A stretch of DNA of 64,000 nucleotides from Torreya grandis (taxonomy: Eukaryota; Streptophyta; Pinopsida; Cupressales; Taxaceae), in contig JARHVA010000638.1 of the NCBI GenBank assembly GCA_037957365.1, forward strand, positions 3,735,001 to 3,799,000, given 5' to 3'. The notes under the pieces are model-generated. The model had not been told where the DNA came from, searched no databases, and was given only the letters and a program-made list of their open reading frames with translations. Position numbers and translations under genes: made by a program. Positions 50,038 to 62,145 of this stretch are shown in pieces. Numbering within the stretch: position 1 is the first letter of the stretch; every line of letters begins with the position of its first letter.

Positions 50038-50884
50038 TGTTAGGTTGTGGAGCTAAAAGCTTCAACTATGCAGACGAAGAGGAGGTTGCTGAAGTTCCAG
50101 AAGTAGCGTCAGCAGTATGACCGACGTCGGTCATGATGAATGCAGAAGGCAACCGGCGTCGGCAGGAAGTCGGCCAACATCGGTCAGCACCAGTTAGACA
50201 GGGACCGACGTCAGTCGCCTGTGTATTCTAGAACTATTTGTTGCACAAACAGTTAGTTTGTTGAACTGAGTGTTTGCATGTAAAGGCTATTTCGAGTCTT
50301 GAGCTGCGTGTCTATTATTAGTAAAATAAGAGTCTAAGTTATTGTTTAAGTCTGGGATCTATTTATAGACCCATTGGCATGTATTGTAATTATGAGCTAG
50401 AAAGGAAGGCAAGGAAGATCCTTCCATTATAAGATCATTGAGTTGCAGGTTGTTGCAAGCTCATAAGAGATCTACATGTGTAAGTATGGTCTGTTGAATT
50501 ACAGGTTGCAGGTTCATGGGAGATCTACTTGAAGTACTTTAGAGTGCTTGGTGTACTGGCAGGGATATTACTAACTGGTTGGAGAGGTGAACACCAATTC
50601 TGTGTGTGAGTTGTGTGTTGGGACCGTTTTTGGTAGGAGAGTGAACTTTTGAAGAAGAATTACTGTACACTTGAGGTGTGGGAAGCCTCTGTAAGGTGGA
50701 AGAGTGTGGCATCTCTTTATTGTATTCTTTTCTGTATGAGTATTAATACAAGATTGTATATTATCTCTCATATTCTATGCTATTTGTGAATTCTAGTTAC
50801 TTGTACTTCTAGATAATTCCGCATGTTTAATTGCTTGTATTTGGTAATCATATTTTGCTCTTTGTGAGGAGCAAGATCCTAACA
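50038..50884 (+). repeat. Copia LTR 1 (847 bp, most divergent)
   Basis: TGTTAGG...CCTAACA ends, a perfect 7-bp terminal inverted repeat. 3 bp shorter than the others and visibly different in its CG-rich block (50,106-50,217), where it keeps more CG dinucleotides. A TATA-like TATTTATA lies at 50,360-50,367. The degenerate primer-binding site follows at 50,887-50,898 (TGGGATCAGAAC, 10 of 12 to the usual initiator-Met sequence). Confidence 0.9.
50118..50217. promoter_or_regulatory. Cluster of CGACGTCG palindromes in LTR U3
   Basis: A perfect palindrome GACCGACGTCGGTC (50,118-50,131) is followed by four related words (ACCGGCGTCGGC, GTCGGCC, ACATCGGTC, GACCGACGTCAGTC) within 90 bp, upstream of the TATA-like box. 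GACGTC is the C-box type ACGT core that plant bZIP factors bind (established knowledge). The same cluster is present, more CG-decayed, in the other three LTRs. Confidence 0.55.
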
Positions 50885-51588
50885 AGTGGGATCAGAACAA
50901 GGTGTGTTGTTCTTGGATTCCCTGACAATTTACAAGATGATCACATAGGTGAATAGGAAAAATAAATTTTAGACACATTCCTAGCATATTTATTATACAA
51001 ATATAGAGAATAAGACATACTCATTGAATTTGATCAAGATAAATAAAATAGGAAAATCAAAAGTGAATGAATAATATGTCTCTTTGAAGACATAGAAGAG
51101 GAGATGAAAGGAAAGGATTTACATCATGGAAAACTAAAGCTTGAAGAGAATCAATCCAAGTGTGAAGGAAGAGAGAGTATCCTCTATAATGAAATTACTT
51201 ATATTATTTTAAACAATTGAATTATATGTCATAAAAATCAAGAATAGAATAAGGAGATCTATAATAACACTTGGCAAAATAGTAGAATACCTTAATATTA
51301 TCACTGAGTCACTTGAAAGCGACAACCTCCACAATAATGCAATAAGAACAAAATTTGTAATATGATGATAAAAGACTAACCACTACCTCCTATATATACT
51401 CTAATTATACATGGTTATTCCATAGGCTAACCATACTAAGAATATCAATAAATGCAACAAGATAATATGAAGTGGTGTAAGCCACAAGTCGGCCGCACAT
51501 AACCCTAGATTTACTATAGTTTAATGGCATAGCATGACATTACCATTGAAAAAAAATTGTCCTCAACAATAAATCAAGTAGGTCAGGT

Positions 51589-52440
51589 GAAGATCAGCAT
51601 GAAGGACATGAAGAAGAAGTAGATGTTGTAGATTTCGTTGCACAAGATGCTCTGGTATGTTCTTTGGATAAAGTATAATCTTGGGTTTTAGATTTTGGTG
51701 CCTCTTTTCATGCATCCCCAAATAGGGAATTTTTTCATGAGTATGTCCAGGGAGACTTTGGAAAAATTTGTTTAGGGGATGGTAAGCCTTGTCAGATGGT
51801 TGGCAAAGGGAAAGTGAAGCTAAAATTGCAGACAGGTAACACATGGGTGTTGAAGGAGATCATGCATGTCCCAATTCTGGAGTGAAATTTGATTTCTGTA
51901 AGAAGTTTGGGTGATGAGGGTTGCACAGTAACTCTCACAGTGGACTCTTGGAAGGTTACCAAGGGTGCACTTATTGTAGCAAGAGGTAAGAAAGTAGGTA
52001 CGCTTTATCTATCTACTTGTATTACTGATTTTCTTTCTAGGTTATCTATTTTAGCTGTAGATTCAAAGATGTGGCTTAATAGGCTTGGTCACATGAATAA
52101 GAAGGAGATGCATGTTCTTGAGTCAAAGGGTATGCTTTCGGATTTGAAAGGCATAGATCGAGGTTTCTGTATGCAGAAGAAGAAAGTGACGTTTCTTGAG
52201 GAATCCGATGTTCGTGACAAGAGCAGGAAAGCCTTGGTTTTCAAGGAGAAGGTGACGGACAGAGTTCAACACAAGGGGCAGAAGAATTTTGAGCAGAGCA
52301 AGGGTGATTTAGACAAGGGTTTGATCCAAAAGGAGCTCGCGGGTAGAAGTCAGTTCTCACAAGCAAAACATAGAGACCGACATCGGTTAGAAAACTGGGA
52401 TCGGCGTCCAGACAGGGACTGATGTCAGCTATGTGCAGCT
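51589..52440 (+). pseudogene. Copia gag tail, protease and pre-integrase relic, unit 1
   Basis: Frame begins EDQHEGHEE, then the protease region, where the catalytic DSGA reads DFGA. A TAA at 51,676-51,678 precedes it. A TGA at 51,883-51,885 splits protease from the GAG-pre-integrase domain (WLNRLGHMNKKEM...LKGIDRGFC). After the pre-integrase segment MQKKKVTF the integrase core is absent. A Lys/Glu-rich stretch follows, then a CG-rich motif block where the frame ends. Confidence 0.8.
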
Positions 52441-52570
52441 CGATGTCGGTGACTCAGGGACAGTTAAACACCAGCGTCGGCCAAGGGGGAACCAACGTCG
52501 GTGATGAGGCAGTCACAGGGAACTAACATCAGTTCAATGCAGACTGAGATGTGACTGGCATCGGTCACTG
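52376..52570. repeat. Internal cluster of CGACGTCG-like motifs, unit 1
   Basis: About eight words related to ACCGACGTCGGT (for example GACCGACATCGG, GATCGGCGTCC, CGATGTCGGT, CAGCGTCGGCC, CCAACGTCGG, GGCATCGGTC) at 15-30-bp spacing. The block sits in the region where integrase should be, and uses the same motif as the LTR cluster. Equivalent blocks lie 3,532, 7,064 and 10,596 bp further on. Confidence 0.7.
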
Positions 52571-52821
52571 AGACAGATTTTGGGTGGACAACAAGTTGTC
52601 AAGGAGTCTTAAGCGCCCATATGGAAGACTTAAAGGGTATGTAAGCCTCAAATTCATCATTTCCCTTCTTTACACTACTTGTTGCTCACTGATGGTAAAG
52701 AACCAGGAAGTTATTGAAGAAGCAGAGCAGGTAGATCCAGGAAATAGTGGGAGCTTGGCATGGATGAAGGATGTGATTCCTTGGAGGAGAACCAAACGGG
52801 AGTTTTTGGTGGAGTTGCTAG

Positions 52822-53476
52822 CTGGAAGGAAGCACTGAGAGACGAATGGATGTTCAGGATAAAGAAGAGTAGAAATGGACATGTGAGACGAAAGGCCAGG
52901 GTATATGGTCTTGTATAAGATGCAAGACAATGGAGGTTTGATCATTCTGTTTCTCTTTACCAGGTTGGATAATATTAGCTACATTATCCTATTACTATAT
53001 GATGTGCTTGTTGCAGGGTTACATATACAGGGAGTTGCTGAACTAAAGGTAAAACTAGTTCAGAGGTGTGTCATGAGGAATCTGGGAGCAGCAAGATTCT
53101 TTGGCATGAGTGTGTTCTAGGGACATGGAAGGTCATATGTTGACTTTGTTTCAGGATGATTGTGTGAGATCGGTTAGCACGCCGATGGTTGGACAGTTCA
53201 GAGAACATTGTCTTGATTCACATAATGAGGTTAAGTGCATGGTATGTACTAGACCTGAGTTTTCCCAAGTAGTGAGAGTTGTCACAAGTTTGGAGCCAAT
53301 CTGGGAAAGAAGCATTGGAGGGAAATTCAGTGGATTTTTAGAGGGACTAGCAGCAGGTGCACATGTTATGCAGGGTCAAGTTATTTTCTACATGGGTTTG
53401 TAGATGTGGATGTGGCAGGTGATTTGGATGACAGGAGGTGCACCACAAGATTTTTGGTGGTTGATCTTCAAGAGTG
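52822..53476 (+). pseudogene. Copia RT and RNase H relic, unit 1
   Basis: EWMFRIKKSRNGHVRRKARV (~52,828-52,900) is the RT start (W-x-x-K...G...R-x-K-A-R-L-V). ILLLYDVLVAG...ELKVKLVQ...NLGAARFFGM (~52,984-53,108) is the YVDD region with a codon missing, so the catalytic YxDD is gone. STPM and MVCTRPE (~53,175-53,262) follow. After a frame shift come GKKHWREIQWIFRGT (~53,304-53,350) and FVDVDVAGDLDDRR (~53,397-53,438), the RNase H start. Most of RT and the end of RNase H are deleted. Confidence 0.75.
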
Positions 53477-53566
53477 ATCTTGAAGAGGGATACAAAGCCA
53501 AGGGAACAAACTAGATGATGTACAGGTACAGGTACAGTTGTAGTTGTTTATCTCCAAGTGGGAGAT

Positions 53567-54416
53567 TGTTAGGTTGTGAAGCTAAAAGCTTCAACTATGC
53601 AGATAAAGAGGAGGTTTTTGAAGTTCTAGAAGTACCGGCATCGGTAGTATGATCGATGTCGGTCATGATTAATGCAGAATGCAACCAACGTCGGCAGGAA
53701 GTTGGCCGACGTTGGTCAACACTAGTTAGATAGGGACCGACGTCGGTCGCCTGTGTGTTCTAGAACTGTTCATTACACGAACAGTTAGTTTGTTAAACTG
53801 AGTGTTTGCATGTAAAGGCTATTTCAAGTCTTGAGCTGCGTGTCTATTATTAGTAAACTAAGAGTCTAGGTTATTGTTTAAGTCTGGGATCTATTTATAG
53901 ACCCATTGGCATGTATTGTAATTATGAGCTAGAAAGGAAGCCAAGAAAGATCCTGCCATTGTAAGATCATTGAGTTGCAGGTTGTTGCAAGCTCATAGGA
54001 GATCTACATGTGTAAGTATGGTCTATTGAATTACAGGTTGCAGGTTCATGGGAGATCTACTTGAAGTACTTTAGAGTGCTTGGTGTACTGGCAGGGTTAT
54101 TACTAACTGGTTGGAGAGGTGAACACCAATTCTGTGTGTGAGTTGTGTGTTGGGACCATTTTTGGTAGGAGAGTGAACTTTTGAAGAAGAATTACTATAC
54201 ACTTGAGGTGTGGGAAGCCTCTGTAAGGTGGAAGAGTGTGGTGTCTCTTTATTGTATTCTTTTCTGTATGAGTATTAATACAATATTGTATATTGTCTCT
54301 CATATTCTATGTTATTTGTGAATTCTAGTTACTTGTACTTCTGGATAATTCTGCATGTTTAATTGCTTGTATTTGGTAATCATATTTTGCTCTTTCTGAG
54401 GAGCAAGATCCTAACA
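53567..54416 (+). repeat. Copia LTR 2 (850 bp)
   Basis: Same ends as LTR 1, preceded by AAGTGGGAGAT (53,556-53,566). Nearly identical to LTRs 3 and 4, clearly different from LTR 1. Confidence 0.9.
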
Positions 54417-55120
54417 AGTGGGATCAGAACAAGGTGTGTTGTTCTTGGGTTCCCCGACAATTTACAAGATGATCACATAGGTGAATAGGAAAAATAAATT
54501 TTGGACACATTCCTAGCATATTTATTATAAAAATATAGAGAATAAGACATACTCATTGAATTTGATCAAGATAAATAAAATAGGAAAATCAAAAGTGAAT
54601 GAATAATATGTCTCTTTGAAGACATAGAAGAGGAGATGAAAGGAAAAGATTTACATCATGGAAAACTAAAACTTGAAGAGAATCAAGCCAAGTGTGAAGG
54701 AAGAGAGAGTATCCTCTATAATGAAATTACTTATATTATTTTAAACAATTGAATTATATGTCATAAAAATCAAGAATAGAATAAAGAGATCTATAATAAC
54801 ACTTGGCAAAATAGTAGAATACCTTAATATTATCACTGAGTCACTTGAAAGCGACAACCTCCACAATAATGCAATAAGAACAAAATTTGTAATATGATGA
54901 TAAAAGACTAACCACTACCTCCTATATATACTCTAATTATACATGGTTGTTCCATAGGCTAACCATACTAAGAATATCAATAAATGCAACAAGATAATAT
55001 GAAGTGGTGTAAGCCACAAGTTGGCCGCACATAACCCTAGATTTACTATAGGCTAATGGCATAGCATGACATTACCATTGAAAAAAAATTGTCCTCAACA
55101 ATAAATCAAGTAGGTCAGGT

Positions 55121-55984
55121 GAAGATCAGCATGAAGGACATGAAGAAGAAGTAGATGTTGCGGATTTCGTTGCACAAGATGCTCTGGTATGTTCTTTGGA
55201 TAAAGTAGAATCTTGGGTTTTAGATTCTGGTGCCTCTTTTCATGCATACCCAAATAGGAAATTTTTTCATGAGTATGTCCAGGGAGACTTTGGAGAAATT
55301 TGTTTAGGGGATGGTAAGCCTTGTCAGATGGTTGGCAAAGGGAAAGTGAAGCTGAAATTGCAGACAGGTAACACATGGGTGTTGAAGGAGATCATGCATG
55401 TCCCAATTCTGGAGTGAAATTTGATTTCTGTAAGAAGTTTGGGTGATGAGGGTTGCACAGTAACTCTCACAGTGGACTCTTGGAAGGTTACCAAGGGTGC
55501 ACTTGTTGTAGCAAGAGGTAAGAAAGTAGGTACGCTTTATCTATCTACTTGTATTACTGATTTTCTTTCTAGGTTATCTATTTTAGCTGTAGATTCAAAG
55601 ATGTGGCTTAATAGGCTTGGTCACATGAATAAGAAGGAGATGCATGTTCTTGAGTCAAAGGGTATGCTTTCGGATTTGAAAGGCATAGATCGAGGTTTCT
55701 GTATGCAGAAGAAGAAAGTGACGTTTCTTGAGGAATCCGATGTTCGTGACAAGAGCAGGAAAGCCTTGGTTTTCAAGGAGAAGGTGACGGACAGAGTTCA
55801 ACACAAGGGGCAGAAGAATTTTGAGCAGAGCAAGGGTGATTTAGACAAGGGTTTGATCCAAAAGGAGCTCGCGGGTAGAAGTCAGTTCTCACAAGCAAAA
55901 CATAGAGACCGACATCGGTTAGAAAACTGGGATCGACGTCCAGACAGGGACCGATGTCAGCTATGTGCAGCTCGATGTCGGTGA
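55121..55984 (+). pseudogene. Copia protease and pre-integrase relic, unit 2
   Basis: Same layout as unit 1, but the protease keeps DSGAS (within the open frame 55,196-55,417). The only break between it and the pre-integrase frame (55,421-55,984) is the shared TGA at 55,415-55,417. Confidence 0.8.
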
Positions 55985-56115
55985 CTCAGGGACAGTTAAA
56001 CACCAGCGTCAGCCAAGGGGGAACCAACGTCGGCGATGAGGCAGTCACAGGGAACTAACATCAGTTCAATGCAGACTGAGATGTGACTGGCATCGGTCAC
56101 TGAGACAGATTTTGG

Positions 56116-57008
56116 GTGGACAACAAGTTGTCAAGGAGTCTCAAGCGCCCATATGGAAGACTTAAAGGGTATGTATGCCTCAAATTCATCATTTCCCTTC
56201 TTTACACTACTTGTTGCTCACTGATGGTAAAGAACCAGGAAGTTATTGAAGAAGCAGAGCAGGTAGATCCAGGAAGTAGTGGGAGCTTGGCATGGATGAA
56301 GGATGTGATTCCTTAAAGGAGAACCAAACGGGAGTTTTTGGTGGAGTTGCTAGCTGGAAGGAAGCACTGAGAGACGAATGGATGTTCAGGATAAAGAAGA
56401 GTAGAAATGGACATGTGAGACGAAAGGCCAGGGTATATGGTCTTGTATAAGATGCAAGACAATGGAGGTTTGATCATTCTGTTTCTCTTTACCAGGTTGG
56501 ATAATATTAGTTACATTATCATATTACTATATGATGTGCTTGTTGCAGGGTTACATATACAGGGAGTTGCTGAACTAAAGGTAAAACTAGTTCAGAGGTG
56601 TGTCATGAGGAATTTGGGAGCAGCAAGATTCTTTGGCATGAGTGTGTTCTAGGGACATGGAAGGTCATATGTTGACTTTGTTTCAGGATGATTGTGTGAG
56701 ATCGGTTAGCACGCCGATGGTTGGACAGTTCAGAGAACATTGTCTTGATTCACATAATGAGGTTAAGTGCATGGTATGTACTAGACCTGAGTTTTCCCAA
56801 GTAGTGAGAGTTGTCACAAGTTTGGAGCCAATCTGGGAAAGAAGCATTGGAGGGAAATTCAGTGGATTTTTAGAGGGACTAGCAGCAGGTGCACATGCTA
56901 TGCAGGGTCAAGTTATTTTCTACATGGGTTTGTAGATGTGGATGTGGCAGGTGATTTGGATGACAGGAGGTGCACCACAAGATTTGTGGTGGTTGATCTT
57001 CAAGAGTG
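56116..57008 (+). pseudogene. Copia RT and RNase H relic, unit 2
   Basis: As unit 1, with a private change making TAA in place of a Trp codon near 56,315 and 'GTTACATTATCATATT' where units 1, 3 and 4 read 'GCTACATTATCCTATT'. Confidence 0.75.
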
Positions 57009-57098
57009 ATCTTGAAGAGGGATACAAAGCCAAGGGAACAAACTAGATGATGTACAGGTACAGGTACAGTTGTAGTTGTTTATCTCCAAGTGGGAGAT

Positions 57099-57948
57099 TG
57101 TTAGGTTGTGAAGCTAAAAGCTTCAACTATGCAGATAAAGAGGAGGTTTCTGAAGTTCTAGAAGTACCGGCATTGGTAGTATGATCGATGTCGGTCATGA
57201 TTAATGCAGAATGCAACCAACGTCGGCAGGAAGTTGGCCGACGTTGGTCAACACTAGTTAGATAGGGACCGACGTCGGTCGCCTGTGTGTTCTAGAACTG
57301 TTCATTGCACGAACAGTTAGTTTGTTGAACTGAGTGTTTGCATGTAAAGGCTATTTCAAGTCTTGAGCTGCGTGTCTATTATTAGTAAACTAAGAGTCTA
57401 GGTTATTGTTTAAGTCTGGGATCTATTTATAGACCCATTGGCATGTATTGTAATTATGAGCTAGAAAGGAAGCCAAGAAAGATCCTGCCATTGTAAGATC
57501 ATTGAGTTTCAGGTTGTTGCAAGCTCATAGGAGATCTACATGTGTAAGTATGGTCTATTGAATTACAGGTTGCAGGTTCATGGGAGATCTACTTGAAGTA
57601 CTTTAGAGTGCTTGGTGTACTGGCAGGGTTATTACTAACTGGTTGGAGAGGTGAACACCAATTCTGTGTGTGAGTTGTGTGTTGGGACCATTTTTGGTAG
57701 GAGAGTGAACTTTTGAAGAAGAATTACTATACACTTGAGGTGTGGGAAGCCTCTGTAAGGTGGAAGAGTGTGGTGTCTCTTTATTGTATTCTTTTCTGTA
57801 TGAGTATTAATACAATATTGTATATTGTCTCTCATATTCTATGTTATTTGTGAATTCTAGTTACTTGTACTTCTGGATAATTCTGCATGTTTAATTGCTT
57901 GTATTTGGTAATCATATTTTGCTCTTTCTGAGGAGCAAGATCCTAACA
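57099..57948 (+). repeat. Copia LTR 3 (850 bp)
   Basis: Exactly 3,532 bp after LTR 2, very few differences. TGTTAGG...CCTAACA ends kept. Confidence 0.9.
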
Positions 57949-58652
57949 AGTGGGATCAGAACAAGGTGTGTTGTTCTTGGGTTCCCCGACAATTTACAAG
58001 ATGATCACATAGGTGAATAGGAAAAATAAATTTTGGACACATTCCTAGCATATTTATTATAAAAATATAGAGAATAAGACATACTCATTGAATTTGATCA
58101 AGATAAATAAAATAGGAAAATCAAAAGTGAATGAATAATATGTCTCTTTGAAGACATAGAAGAGGAGATGAAAGGAAAGGATTTACATCATGGAAAACTA
58201 AAACTTGAAGAGAATCAAGCCAAGTGTGAAGGAAGAGAGAGTATCCTCTATAATGAAATTACTTATATTATTTTAAACAATTGAATTATATGTCATAAAA
58301 ATCAAGAATAGAATAAAGAGATCTATAATAACACTTGGCAAAATAGTAGAATACCTTAATATTATCACTGAGTCACTTGAAAGCGACAACCTCCACAATA
58401 ATGCAATAAGAACAAAATTTGTAATATGATGATAAAAGACTAACCACTACCTCCTATATATACTCTAATTATACATGGTTGTTCCATAGGCTAACCATAC
58501 TAAGAATATCAATAAATGCAACAAGATAATATGAAGTGGTGTAAGCCACAAGTTGGCCGCACATAACCCTAGATTTACTATAGGCTAATGGCATAGCATG
58601 ACATTACCATTGAAAAAAAATTGTCCTCAACAATAAATCAAGTAGGTCAGGT

Positions 58653-59516
58653 GAAGATCAGCATGAAGGACATGAAAAAGAAGTAGATGTTGCGGATTTC
58701 GTTGCACAAGATGCTCTGGTATGTTCTTTGGATAAAGTAGAATCTTGGGTTTTAGATTCTGGTGCCTCTTTTCATGCATCCCCAAATAGGAAATTTTTTC
58801 ATGAGTATGTCTAGGGAGACTTTGGAGAAATTTGTTTAGGGGATGGTAAGCCTTGTCAGATGGTTGGCAAAGGGAAAGTGAAGCTGAAATTGCAGACAGG
58901 TAACACATGGGTGTTGAAGGAGATCATGCATGTCCCAATTCTGGAGTGAAATTTGATTTCTGTAAGAAGTTTGGGTGATGAGGGTTGCACAGTAACTCTC
59001 ACAGTGGACTCTTGGAAGGTTACCAAGGGTGCACTTGTTGTAGCAAGAGGTAAGAAAGTAGGTACGCTTTATCTATCTACTTGTATTACTGATTTTCTTT
59101 CTAGGTTATCTATTTTAGCTGTAGATTCAAAGATGTGGCTTAATAGGCTTGGTCACATGAATAAGAAGGAGATGCATGTTCTTGAGTCAAAGGGTATGCT
59201 TTCGGATTTGAAAGGCATAGATCGAGGTTTCTGTATGCAGAAGAAGAAAGTGACGTTTCTTGAGGAATCCGATGTTCGTGACAAGAGCAGGAAAGCCTTG
59301 GTTTTCAAGGAGAAGGTGACGGACAGAGTTCAACACAAGGGGCAGAAGAATTTTGAGCAGAGCAAGGGTGATTTAGACAAGGGTTTGATCCAAAAGGAGC
59401 TCGCGAGTAGAAGTCAGTTCTCACAAGCAAAACATAGAGACCGACATCGGTTAGAAAACTGGGATCGGCGTCCAGACAGGGACCGATGTCAGCTATGTGC
59501 AGTTCGATGTCGGTGA
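58653..59516 (+). pseudogene. Copia protease and pre-integrase relic, unit 3
   Basis: Keeps DSGAS. Has a private TAG at 58,812-58,814 plus the shared TGA at 58,947-58,949. The following open frame (58,953-59,516) is almost the same as in unit 2. Confidence 0.8.
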
Positions 59517-59647
59517 CTCAGGGACAGTTAAACACCAGCGTCGGCCAAGGGGGAACCAACGTCGGCGATGAGGCAGTCACAGGGAACTAACATCAGTTCA
59601 ATGCAGACTGAGATGTGACTGGCATCGGTCACTGAGACAGATTTTGG

Positions 59648-60540
59648 GTGGACAACAAGTTGTCAAGGAGTCTCAAGGGCCCATATGGAAGACTTAAAGG
59701 GTATGTAAGCCTCAAATTCATCATTTCCCTTCTTTACACTACTTGTTGCTCACTGATGGTAAAGAACCAGGAAGTTATTGAAGAAGCAGAGCAGGTAGAT
59801 CCAGGAAATAGTGGGAGCTTGGCATGGATGAAGGATGTGATTCCTTGGAGGAGAACCAAACGGGAGTTTTTGGTGGAGTTGCTAGCTGGAAGGAAGCACT
59901 GAGAGACGAATGGATGTTCAGGATAAAGAAGAGTAGAAATGGACATGTGAGACGAAAGGCCAGGGTATATGGTCTTGTATAAGATGCAAGACAATGGAGG
60001 TTTGATCATTCTGTTTCTCTTTACCAGGTTGGATAATATTAGCTACATTATCCTATTACTATATGATGTGCTTGTTGCAGGGTTACATATACAGGGAGTT
60101 GCTGAACTAAAGGTAAAACTAGTTCAGAGGTGTGTCATGAGGAATCTGGGAGCAGCAAGATTCTTTGGCATGAGTGTGTTCTAGGGACATGGAAGGTCAT
60201 ATGTTGACTTTGTTTCAGGATGATTGTGTGAGATCGGTTAGCACGCCGATGGTTGGACAGTTCAGAGAACATTGTCTTGATTCACATAATGAGGTTAAGT
60301 GCATGGTATGTACTAGACCTGAGTTTTCCCAAGTAGTGAGAGTTGTCACAAGTTTGGAGCCAATCTGGGAAAGAAGCATTGGAGGGAAATTCAGTGGATT
60401 TTTAGAGGGACTAGCAGCAGGTGCACATGCTATGCAGGGTCAAGTTATTTTCTACATGGGTTTGTAGATGTGGATGTGGCAGGTGATTTGGATGACAGGA
60501 GGTGCACCACAAGATTTGTGGTGGTTGATCTTCAAGAGTG
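59648..60540 (+). pseudogene. Copia RT and RNase H relic, unit 3
   Basis: As unit 1, sharing unit 1's sequence at the sites where unit 2 has private changes. Confidence 0.75.
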
Positions 60541-60630
60541 ATCTTGAAGAGGGATACAAAGCCAAGGGAACAAACTAGATGATGTACAGGTACAGGTACA
60601 GTTGTAGTTGTTTATCTCAGAGTGGGAGAT

Positions 60631-61480
60631 TGTTAGGTTGTGAAGCTAAAAGCTTCAACTATGCAGATAAAGAGGAGGTTTCTGAAGTTCTAGAAGTACC
60701 GGCATCGGTAGTATGATCGATGTCAGTCATGATTAATGCAGAATGCAACCAACGTCGGCAGGAAGTTGGCCGACGTTGGTCAACACTAGTTAGATAGGGA
60801 CCGACGTCGGTCGCCTGTGTGTTCTAGAACTGTTCATTGCACGAACAGTTAGTTTGTTGAACTGAGTGTTTGCATGTAAAGGCTATTTCAAGTCTTGAGC
60901 TGCGTGTCTATTATTAGTAAACTAAGAGTCTAGGTTATTGTTTAAGTCTGGGATCTATTTATAGACCCATTGGCATGTATTGTAATTATGAGCTAGAAAG
61001 GAAGCCAAGAAAGATCCTGCCATTGTATGATCATTGAGTTGCAGGTTGTTGCAAGCTCATAGGAGATCTACATGTGTAAGTATGGTCTATTGAATTACAG
61101 GTTGCAGGTTCATGGGAGATCTACTTGAAGTACTTTAGAGTGCTTGGTGTACTGGCAGGGTTATTACTAACTGGTTGGAGAGGTGAACACCAATTCTGTG
61201 TGTGAGTTGTGTGTTGGGACCATTTTTGGTAGGAGAGTGAACTTTTGAAGAAGAATTACTATACACATGAGGTGTGGGAAGCCTCTGTAAGGTGGAAGAG
61301 TGTGGTGTCTCTTTATTGTATTTTTTTCTGTATGAGTATTAATACAATATTGTATATTGTCTCTCATATTCTATGGTATTTGTGAATTCTAGTTACTTGT
61401 ACTTCTGGATAATTCTGCATGTTTAATTGCTTGTATTTGGTAATCATATTTTGCTCTTTCTGAGGAGCAAGATCCTAACA
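60631..61480 (+). repeat. Copia LTR 4 (850 bp)
   Basis: Same boundaries and length as LTRs 2 and 3, near-identical to them. The polypurine context reads CAGAGTGGGAGAT instead of CCAAGTGGGAGAT. Confidence 0.9.
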
Positions 61481-62145
61481 AGTGGGATCAGAACAAGGTG
61501 TGTTGTTCTTGGGTTCCCCGACAATTTACAAGATGATCACATAGGTGAATAGGAAAAATAAATTTTGGACACATTCCTAGCATATTTATTATAAAAATAT
61601 AGAGAATAAGACATACTCATTGAATTTGATCAAGATAAATAAAATAGGAAAATCAAAAGTGAATGAATAATATGTCTCTTTGAAGACATAGAAGAGGAGA
61701 TGAAAGGAAAGGATTTACATCATGGAAAACTAAAACTTGAAGAGAATCAAGCCAAGTGTGAAGGAAGAGAGAGTATCCTCTATAATGAAATTACTTATAT
61801 TATTTTAAACAATTGAATTATATGTCATAAAAATAAAGAATAGAATAAGGAGATCTATAATAACACTTGGCAAAATAGTAGAATACCTTAATATTACCAC
61901 TGAGTCACTTGAAAGCGACAACCTCCACAATAATGCAATAAGAACAAAATTTGTAATATGATGATAAAAGACTAACCACTACCTCCTATATATACTCTAA
62001 TTATACATGGTTATTCCATAGGCTAACCATACTAAGAATATCAATAAATGCAACAAGATAATATGAAGTGGTGTAAGCCACAAGTTGGCTGCACATAACC
62101 CTAGATTTACTATAGGTTAATGGCATAGCATGACATTACCATTGA

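Noticed and set aside
51563..51844. Minus-strand open frame conserved in all four copia units
   Set aside because: It is the antisense shadow of the copia protease region, conserved through duplication. The same applies to the minus frames at 50,571, 52,670 and their repeats.
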